Assembly: GCF_008935055.1 (NCBI RefSeq)
Contig: NZ_CP043028.1
Span: forward strand, 2,448,501 to 2,512,500
Direction: 5' to 3'
Origin: Pseudobutyrivibrio xylanivorans
Lineage (GTDB): Bacteria > Bacillota > Clostridia > Lachnospirales > Lachnospiraceae
DNA: 64,000 bases
The notes beneath the pieces are model-generated. The model did not search any database and was not told the origin of the DNA. It worked only from the letters and a program-made list of their open reading frames with translations. Below are positions 58,986 to 64,000 of the stretch, in pieces (positions within the stretch are counted from its first letter, which is position 1; each line of letters begins with the position of its first letter). Position numbers and translations under genes: made by a program.

Positions 58986-59720
58986 ATGAGAATATCGGAG
59001 ATTACTTTTGCAAATAAACCGTATATTCGTGTTAGCAAGGGAAAGAAAAAGCTTGATATTCCTGTCACTCCTAAAACATTTTTGATTCCAAGAAGTAGGA
59101 CGAAGCTTTGGAAGTTTGCCTTTGTAGGCTGCGAGAGCATCAGAGTAAATTACAAGGGAAAAACGGTGAAGCTGAATTGGACCTTTAATCACAACAAGAT
59201 GACTCTTTTCTGTTCTAGCGGACATAAGGCATACAGTTGGAAAAATGTGAAGGTGGCAAATGTCACATCAGCCACTGGTGAAAAGGAACAGATTATACTT
59301 TGCAAGAGAGAGTTCGGTGATGAGACTGAACGTAGAAAATATAAGAGAGTGCCTCTTATTAAAAATGTAACCATAACACAGGGTGGTAAGACTTATCAAG
59401 GCTCTACCGTGGATATTTCTTACGGTGGTATGGGAATCAAGCTAAAGCAGAATGTGTTGCTGACACCAAAGGAGCCTCTTAATATTCAAATTGATGAGAA
59501 TACAAAGGTCAAAGCCAGATTGGTTCGAACTGTTTTCAAGGATGACGGCACAGAGCTCTTGGGATGCTATGTGTCAAAGGTGTTCAGACTGGAAATGATG
59601 AGACTTGTCGGTGAAGAAGAGGCAATGAAGCGCATAGAAATAATGGAAAGGGAACAGGAAAAGGCAACCCAGGCTGAGACTGATTCAGGCTGGTATGAGT
59701 CTAACATCCGTTGGCATTAA
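58986..59720 (+). CDS. PilZ-domain protein (c-di-GMP receptor)
   Basis: A 244-residue protein. An N-terminal domain of unknown family (about residues 1-110) is rich in lysine. A PilZ domain (about 115-220) has both c-di-GMP motifs, ERRKYKRVP (RxxxR) and DISYGGMGIKL (D/NxSxxG). ATG at 58986 is preferred, with AGGGGTG upstream. The last 4 bases overlap the convergent phosphoesterase gene. Target process (motility, polysaccharide) cannot be told; the only GGDEF sequence in the window is a dead fragment. Confidence 0.85.
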   Translation: MRISEITFANKPYIRVSKGKKKLDIPVTPKTFLIPRSRTKLWKFAFVGCESIRVNYKGKTVKLNWTFNHNKMTLFCSSGHKAYSWKNVKVANVTSATGEKEQIILCKREFGDETERRKYKRVPLIKNVTITQGGKTYQGSTVDISYGGMGIKLKQNVLLTPKEPLNIQIDENTKVKARLVRTVFKDDGTELLGCYVSKVFRLEMMRLVGEEEAMKRIEIMEREQEKATQAETDSGWYESNIRWH

Positions 59721-60790
59721 TTTCCTGTAATATCTATGATTACATACTCTGAGCGTGTTCCGGTTTTGAATTTTAATGCCCAGTCAGATATGCCAGAGGT
59801 CACTATGAAGTCAGTGTTTTCTCTGCGCTCATAACCATAGGTGGCATCGTTTGCCCCAACCCACTCACCAATAAAGGTGATTGGAATAAGCTGTCCACCG
59901 TGAGTGTGTCCGGACAAAACAAGGTCCACACCCGCTGATGCTTCTGCATCGTAGTCAGCAGGCTCGTGATCAAGCATGATAATATACTTGGATTTATCCA
60001 GGGTTGAAACAAGAGTTGAACAACGGGTGCGGTTTGGGTTTATCCCTTTATCGCGTCGCCCAACAACATAGAATTTATTGTCAATGAGAGTGCATTCATC
60101 TTCTAAGATGTGCACTCCATTTTTTATTAATGCATTTTCCAAGTCCGCTTCAGAAAAGTCACGATGACTGAAATATCCTGCGTCGTGATTGCCATAGACG
60201 AACCATACACCATATTTCAGATTTAGATTTCCGAGAGCCTCGCAGGCTTTTTCCATATCTATATTCTTGCTGCCGTCATCTACAAAATCCCCGGAAATAA
60301 GTAGGATATCAGGACTTTGAGCTTCGATAGTTTTAAGGTGTTTGGCAAAGCCTTCACCGTCAAAGGTGGTACTAAGATGGGAATCTGCTATCATGGCAAC
60401 CTTCAGCTGCCCTAAGTTCTTATCTGTTGTCAAAGTATAATCCTTTTCCACAACTGAAACGCAGAAGTAATAACCGGCGCCAAGATATGCAATTGAGCAT
60501 ATTATCGCAAGCCAGCCCTGCCAGTAACATTTGCATTTTGGGGTGAAATTTTTTAGAAACTTCCTGCCAATAAACTCAAATAGCAGGAAAAAAAAGGTTG
60601 TATAAATTGTTATGGTAAGCGCATTAATCCACTCCAACGTGAAGTAGAAAAAGCAGAAAAGTAGTGCGATGATTAGAAAGGCTACTATTTTATTTTTTAT
60701 TAAGTTGAATTTTGTGAGGCATGAGATCATGAAGACTATGCCTGCGATGGAAGCAACAAAGGCTCCGAGAAACATTAATATCCATATCAT
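59717..60790 (-). CDS. Membrane-anchored metallophosphoesterase
   Basis: A 357-residue protein with about four N-terminal membrane helices (residues ~1-110) and a calcineurin-like phosphoesterase domain (about 125-357). Metal motifs are MIADSHLS (DxH variant), SGDFVDDG, VYGNHDAG, LDHEP and LSGHTHGGQ. It resembles YkuE/YaeI-type phosphodiesterases that act on lipids such as UDP-diacylglucosamine-like substrates or nucleotides. ATG 60790 has GAGGTG upstream and is preferred over 60823. It ends convergent with the PilZ gene. Confidence 0.87.
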   Translation of the reverse strand: MIWILMFLGAFVASIAGIVFMISCLTKFNLIKNKIVAFLIIALLFCFFYFTLEWINALTITIYTTFFFLLFEFIGRKFLKNFTPKCKCYWQGWLAIICSIAYLGAGYYFCVSVVEKDYTLTTDKNLGQLKVAMIADSHLSTTFDGEGFAKHLKTIEAQSPDILLISGDFVDDGSKNIDMEKACEALGNLNLKYGVWFVYGNHDAGYFSHRDFSEADLENALIKNGVHILEDECTLIDNKFYVVGRRDKGINPNRTRCSTLVSTLDKSKYIIMLDHEPADYDAEASAGVDLVLSGHTHGGQLIPITFIGEWVGANDATYGYERRENTDFIVTSGISDWALKFKTGTRSEYVIIDITGN

Positions 60791-60894
60791 AGTGGCACCT
60801 CTCGATTGAAGAGTATTATACATGGATATTATTAAATTTGTATGAAATCCGAATCCCCCTTGTTATCTATGAGTTAGAAACATCCCTTTACTAC

Positions 60895-60936
60895 TAAAAA
60901 ATAAGACCAAGAATAAATTCTTGGTCTTATTTTTTA
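60895..60936 (-). terminator. Terminator of the tRNA pair
   Basis: Near-perfect palindrome, with TAAGACCAAGAAT and ATTCTTGGTCTTA arms and A/T runs on both flanks. It serves the tRNA transcript on the minus strand. Confidence 0.8.
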
Positions 60937-60937
60937 G

Positions 60938-61011
60938 TAGCGAGAGGGGGATTCGAACCCTCGACACCGCGGGTATGAACCGCGTGCTCTAGCCAACTGA
61001 GCTATCTCGCC
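60938..61011 (-). tRNA. tRNA-Met (CAT anticodon)
   Basis: On the minus strand: acceptor GGCGAGA/TCTCGCT with discriminator A, D-arm AGCTCAGTTGG, anticodon loop TTCATAC in a CGCGG/CCGCG stem, and T-arm GAGGGTTCGAATCCCCC. It begins with a paired G at position 1, so it is an elongator-type Met tRNA (an Ile-lysidine form cannot be excluded). No CCA is encoded. Confidence 0.9.
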
Positions 61012-61027
61012 ATATTAAATTAAAAAA

Positions 61028-61100
61028 TGGGACCTACAGGGCTCGAACCTGTGACCCTCTGCTTGTAAGGCAGATGCTCTCCCAGCTGAGCTAAGATCCC
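61028..61100 (-). tRNA. tRNA-Val (TAC anticodon)
   Basis: On the minus strand: acceptor GGGATCT/AGGTCCC with discriminator A, D-arm AGCTCAGCTGGGAGAGC, anticodon loop CTTACAA, and T-arm CAGGTTCGAGCCCTG. It precedes the Met tRNA in the same transcript. No CCA is encoded. Confidence 0.92.
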
Positions 61101-61282
61101 AGAGCTTTAAGCTATTGCTTCAAGCGACTGTTAAAATATAACATCCAAACCATGGAATGTCAACACATAATACAATATTCGCAATACTTTTTTTTAGTGG
61201 CTTAATTTACAGACAATCCCCATAAATGCTTTGTAGCAGGTGGTTTGTTATGATAAAATTTCAAGTGTGAATGGAGAATGAA

Positions 61283-62023
61283 ATGTTATTAGATAAAGAT
61301 ATTAGAGAAGCACTATTTGACTATCTTGAACTGGAATATAAGAAGGCTCGTTTCTACGAAGAAAAGATGATTGGAAAATCAAGAGCCGATGTTTTCATGG
61401 TTATCGATGGTGCGCTCGTTGGAATAGAAATCAAGTCTGATGCTGATACCTATGCAAGGCTTGAAGGGCAGATAAAGGACTACGACAGATTCTTTGATTA
61501 CAATATGGTTGTGGTTGGAAGTACACACGCACTTCACGTGGAGGAGCATGTGCCGGATCACTGGGGGATTGTCACAGTAGATGAGGTGGATGGGAAGCCT
61601 GATTTTTATTTTTTACGAAGACCAGAGCCTAATAAAAAGGTGAAGGTGAATAAGCAACTGGAGCTACTTTGGAGACCAGAGCTTACTATGATTTTAGAGC
61701 ATTTTAATATGCCAACATACAAGGGGCAAAGCAAGCCCTTCGTCAGAAAGAAGATAATCGAATGGACTAAGCTCCCTTTGACTAAGGTAGAGATTGGACG
61801 GATAAAAAAAGCGGCAAAGCTTGAAGGTATAGAGCCGGTTATCCCAGAAACGAGAATCACCTTGTCAGAACTTAGTTCTGTAATCAGTGATATTCTCTTT
61901 GAGCGGGATTATGAAAAAATGCTGGCTGAAATAGAGGATTATCGCAAGGTAAACAATCCTAGAAGAAGAGGTACGAAAAAGTCCACCAGAGTTAGAAGAT
62001 TCAGACGACTTGCTAAGCAATAA
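61283..62023 (+). CDS. PD-(D/E)XK nuclease-like protein, sce7726 family
   Basis: A 246-residue protein starting MLLDKDIREALFDYLE (ATG 61283, with GGAG upstream; ATG 61271 is an alternative). The nuclease-like core is RADVFMVIDGALVGIEIKSDADT (D..., E-x-K) near residues 35-60, then QIKDYDRFFDYNMVVV. The C-terminal part is basic and ends RRRGTKKSTRVRRFRRLAKQ in pieces, likely binding nucleic acid. The family is often linked to mobile DNA or repair, but function is unknown. The stop overlaps the region just before the next gene. Confidence 0.75.
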   Translation: MLLDKDIREALFDYLELEYKKARFYEEKMIGKSRADVFMVIDGALVGIEIKSDADTYARLEGQIKDYDRFFDYNMVVVGSTHALHVEEHVPDHWGIVTVDEVDGKPDFYFLRRPEPNKKVKVNKQLELLWRPELTMILEHFNMPTYKGQSKPFVRKKIIEWTKLPLTKVEIGRIKKAAKLEGIEPVIPETRITLSELSSVISDILFERDYEKMLAEIEDYRKVNNPRRRGTKKSTRVRRFRRLAKQ

Positions 62024-62048
62024 TAAAGCAACAATAGAGGTGACGAAA

Positions 62049-62861
62049 ATGAAGAGGAAGGTTTTTATGAGTTTATTGTCATTAATAATGGGGGCATCGC
62101 TAATTTCTTGCGGAAAGGAAACTGCTGAATCAGTAGAAGAACCTGAGGAGCAGGTGACAGAGTCAGTGGAACAGGAAGCTGAAGCACCAGAGGAAGGCTC
62201 AAAGGTTGAATTTCAAGAGAGCGAACCTATTATAGAGGTGTTGGTTAATGATTCTGTAAAATCAGAGGAATATAAGGCAGCTTTCAATAGCGGCAAGATA
62301 GTTGGTGCAAGCTATATAAAATCAGGTGATAGTAGTGCTTCAAAATTTGACTCATGGCAGGAGGCTTACAAGACTATTATTGATGAGTTGGGAGATAGTG
62401 AAGTAAAGTACTCGCTTATTTATATAGATGATGACGATATTCCTGAGCTTGCTTATGATAACAACGATGCTGGCAGACGTATTGCAACCTACTACGATGG
62501 ATATGTAAATTTATTGATGGCAGAAAAGGTGTCAGAGCTGGATTATATTGAAAAGGGCAATTCGCTTCTTTATATGGTGCGAAAGGAATCTACTTATTAT
62601 GATTATGTTTATGCCATAAAGGATGGTAATTGGATTGAGCTTGTAGCTGGAGAGAGGTCACCACTTGATCCATGGGCAGAGGACAGCTTTGATGAAGCTG
62701 GAGAGCCTATTATTTCCTCTTGGAAGCTGGATGGAGAAGAGATTTCAAGTCAAAAGGATTATGATGAACTACGTGATAAATATTTTGATTTTATTCTTTC
62801 AAAAGTTGTGTACGAGCTTGAGGAACCAGATGCTATAATCAACGAGATAGACGCTCTGTAA
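62049..62861 (+). CDS. Lipoprotein, function unknown
   Basis: A 270-residue lipoprotein. ATG 62049 has GAGGTGA upstream; the lipobox is LISC near residue 22. An acidic low-complexity spacer (Glu-rich, about 23-60) leads to a domain starting KFDSWQEAYKTIIDEL and including SLIYIDDDDIPELAYDNND, a short acidic loop resembling calcium-binding repeats. Similar domains occur in Lachnospiraceae surface proteins of unknown role. Only 25 bp separate it from the previous gene. Confidence 0.75.
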   Translation: MKRKVFMSLLSLIMGASLISCGKETAESVEEPEEQVTESVEQEAEAPEEGSKVEFQESEPIIEVLVNDSVKSEEYKAAFNSGKIVGASYIKSGDSSASKFDSWQEAYKTIIDELGDSEVKYSLIYIDDDDIPELAYDNNDAGRRIATYYDGYVNLLMAEKVSELDYIEKGNSLLYMVRKESTYYDYVYAIKDGNWIELVAGERSPLDPWAEDSFDEAGEPIISSWKLDGEEISSQKDYDELRDKYFDFILSKVVYELEEPDAIINEIDAL

Positions 62862-62880
62862 TACTGATACTTTAAAATGT

Positions 62881-62921
62881 AATATAGGAAATCAGATTTT
62901 TTTCTGGTTTCCTATATTTTT
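62881..62921 (+). terminator. Terminator after the lipoprotein gene
   Basis: AATATAGGAAATCAGA and TCTGGTTTCCTATATT, 16-bp arms (one G-U), then TTTT. Confidence 0.85.
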
Positions 62922-62989
62922 ATATTGATATTTATTCAATATATGTTAATATATATGCATAAAAATACATAACAGAGGAATAATTATAC

Positions 62990-64000
62990 ATGAAAAAGAG
63001 AATGATTTATGCTGCTTTAACGCTTGTGGCTGCATTGTTCGTTGGATGTGGTAGTGTTAAAGACACAGGAAAAGAAATTAAGTCTATTGATGATTTGGAG
63101 GGTGCAAAGATTGGTGTACAGCTTGGTACAATCGGCGATATTTATGCATCCGATTATGAAGGTGATGATGCAGGTACTACAATCGAGCGCTATAACAAGC
63201 TTACAGATGCGGTACAGGCATTAAGACAGGGAAAGATTGACTGCGTCATTGTTGATGAGCAGCCAGCTATTGCCACTACGACGGGCGAGGCAAACCTTGA
63301 AATTCTTGAAGAGCCTTTCGCTTTGGAGGATTATGCAATCTGCATTGCTAAGGACAATGATGAGCTCCTTGAAAAGGTAAATGGTGCCCTTGCAGAAGTA
63401 ATCGAGGAGGGCACACTTGATCAGATTATAAAGAATTATATCGGTGATGACACAAAGGGAACATGTCCTTACGTGACACCAGCTGGTACTACTTATGACA
63501 ATGGCAAGCTTGTAGTTGTTACAAATGTAGCTTTCCCACCATACGAATATTATGAGAATGGTGAGGCAGTTGGTATCGACATGGAGCTTATTAAGGCTAT
63601 TGGCGATAAGCTTGGCATGGAAATTGAGATTGAAGACATTGAGTTTGACAGTATCATTAATGCTGTAAGCTCACACAAGGCAGACCTTGGTATTGCTGGT
63701 ATGACAATGACAGAAGAGCGTCTTAAATCTATCAATTTCTCTGAGTCATATGTTCAGTCTAAGCAGGTTATGATTGTTAACAATGGCGCAGCAGCTGGAA
63801 GCAGCATGAGCCTTGTTGATAATCTTAAGAGAAATTTTGTTGATGACAGCAGATGGACCTACCTTACAAAGGGTCTTGTGAATACACTGATTATTGCACT
63901 TTGTGCGGTACTTTGCGGTATGCTTATCGGCTTCCTGGTTGCAATTATTCGTGTTACGTATGACAAGACTGGTGGATGGGCGATTGCAAATGCTATTTGT
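62990..64000 (+). CDS. Amino-acid ABC binding domain-permease fusion (partial)
   Basis: Runs off the window after 337 codons. ATG 62990 has AGAGGAA upstream; lipobox FVGC. Residues ~30-155 (SIDDLEGAKIGVQLGT to LDQIIKNYIG) match the second half of an SBP_bac_3 domain. Residues ~170-265 (LVVVTNVAFPPYEYYENG to YVQSKQVMIV) match the first half. The permease begins at ~295 (TKGLVNTLIIALCAVLCGML). The two halves are thus in reversed order: a circularly permuted binding domain, or remnants of two tandem ones, fused to a permease. Substrate is a polar amino acid. Confidence 0.85.
   Translation, partial: MKKRMIYAALTLVAALFVGCGSVKDTGKEIKSIDDLEGAKIGVQLGTIGDIYASDYEGDDAGTTIERYNKLTDAVQALRQGKIDCVIVDEQPAIATTTGEANLEILEEPFALEDYAICIAKDNDELLEKVNGALAEVIEEGTLDQIIKNYIGDDTKGTCPYVTPAGTTYDNGKLVVVTNVAFPPYEYYENGEAVGIDMELIKAIGDKLGMEIEIEDIEFDSIINAVSSHKADLGIAGMTMTEERLKSINFSESYVQSKQVMIVNNGAAAGSSMSLVDNLKRNFVDDSRWTYLTKGLVNTLIIALCAVLCGMLIGFLVAIIRVTYDKTGGWAIANAIC

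Noticed and set aside
1..64000. Prophage, insertion sequence or integrative element
   Set aside because: No integrase, transposase, recombinase, capsid or conjugation gene was seen; the accessory block at 37-45 kb has no visible ends.

Overview
The window reads as chromosomal DNA of a low-GC, anaerobic, Gram-positive Firmicute. Gene content fits Lachnospiraceae of the Butyrivibrio/Pseudobutyrivibrio type: a type III glutamine synthetase beside a short type I enzyme, an ANTAR antitermination regulator, an Amt-PII fusion, hybrid cluster protein, FeoA-FeoB fusion, MetH without a reactivation domain, lipoprotein signal peptides and strong AGGAGG ribosome sites. The genus is an inference; no rRNA is present. 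I see no prophage, insertion sequence or CRISPR array.

Layout. 1-7.9 kb is a nitrogen-assimilation block: glnA, ANTAR regulator, asnB, glnN, amt-PII. Two of its leaders carry a terminator overlapped by the same hexaloop hairpin (loop AAAGGC), the expected form of an ANTAR target. 8-12.9 kb holds bioY, two small membrane proteins and an ABC exporter. 13-18.6 kb is sulfur transfer and Fe-S chemistry (nifS, nifU, larE, tcdA, ttcA) plus an NhaC antiporter. 18.7-19.8 kb is a hypothetical gene joined to a 5'-truncated alarmone synthetase. 19.9-24 kb is a nitrosative/redox stress module: DUF438 protein, Crp/Fnr regulator and hcp. 24.4-33.1 kb has an Rrf2 (CymR-like) regulator, a cystine-type ABC transporter, metQ, a LysR regulator and free methionine sulfoxide reductase. 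33.1-37.3 kb has a GNAT-methyltransferase fusion behind an apparent uORF attenuator, ldh, a Nudix protein and a ZIP transporter. 37.4-44.7 kb is accessory: a DUF3990/XRE/2H-phosphoesterase operon, a HipA-like pair, an AAA ATPase behind phased repeats, a CPBP protease and a GGDEF fragment. 44.8-49.8 kb is zinc-type ABC uptake and a MATE exporter. 50-59 kb is metY, cysK, feoAB, a LysR regulator and metH. The end holds a PilZ protein, a phosphoesterase, two tRNAs, a nuclease-like protein and a partial ABC gene.

How it works together. A 19-bp near-palindrome, ACCTA-N9-TAGGT, lies on promoters of nifS-nifU, rrf2 itself, the SGNH-cystine transporter operon, metQ and metY-cysK. This outlines a cysteine/sulfur regulon that can be read from the window alone. 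A second operator, AGTTGC-N4-GCAACT, is centred 41.5 bp before the inferred start of both hcp and ldh. This suggests a Crp/Fnr activator linking nitrosative stress to lactate fermentation.

The strongest unexplained signals are two. Two ~0.7 kb giant palindromes (25880-26545 and 52282-52982) are homologous to each other; their paired arms have changed together, while specific internal-loop asymmetries are conserved. A smaller three-copy hairpin element (2002-2064, 3699-3784, 10373-10455) has a conserved internal loop and covarying stems just upstream of asnB, glnN and an ABC permease. Both look like structured RNA (or hairpin DNA) families that I cannot assign to a known class.
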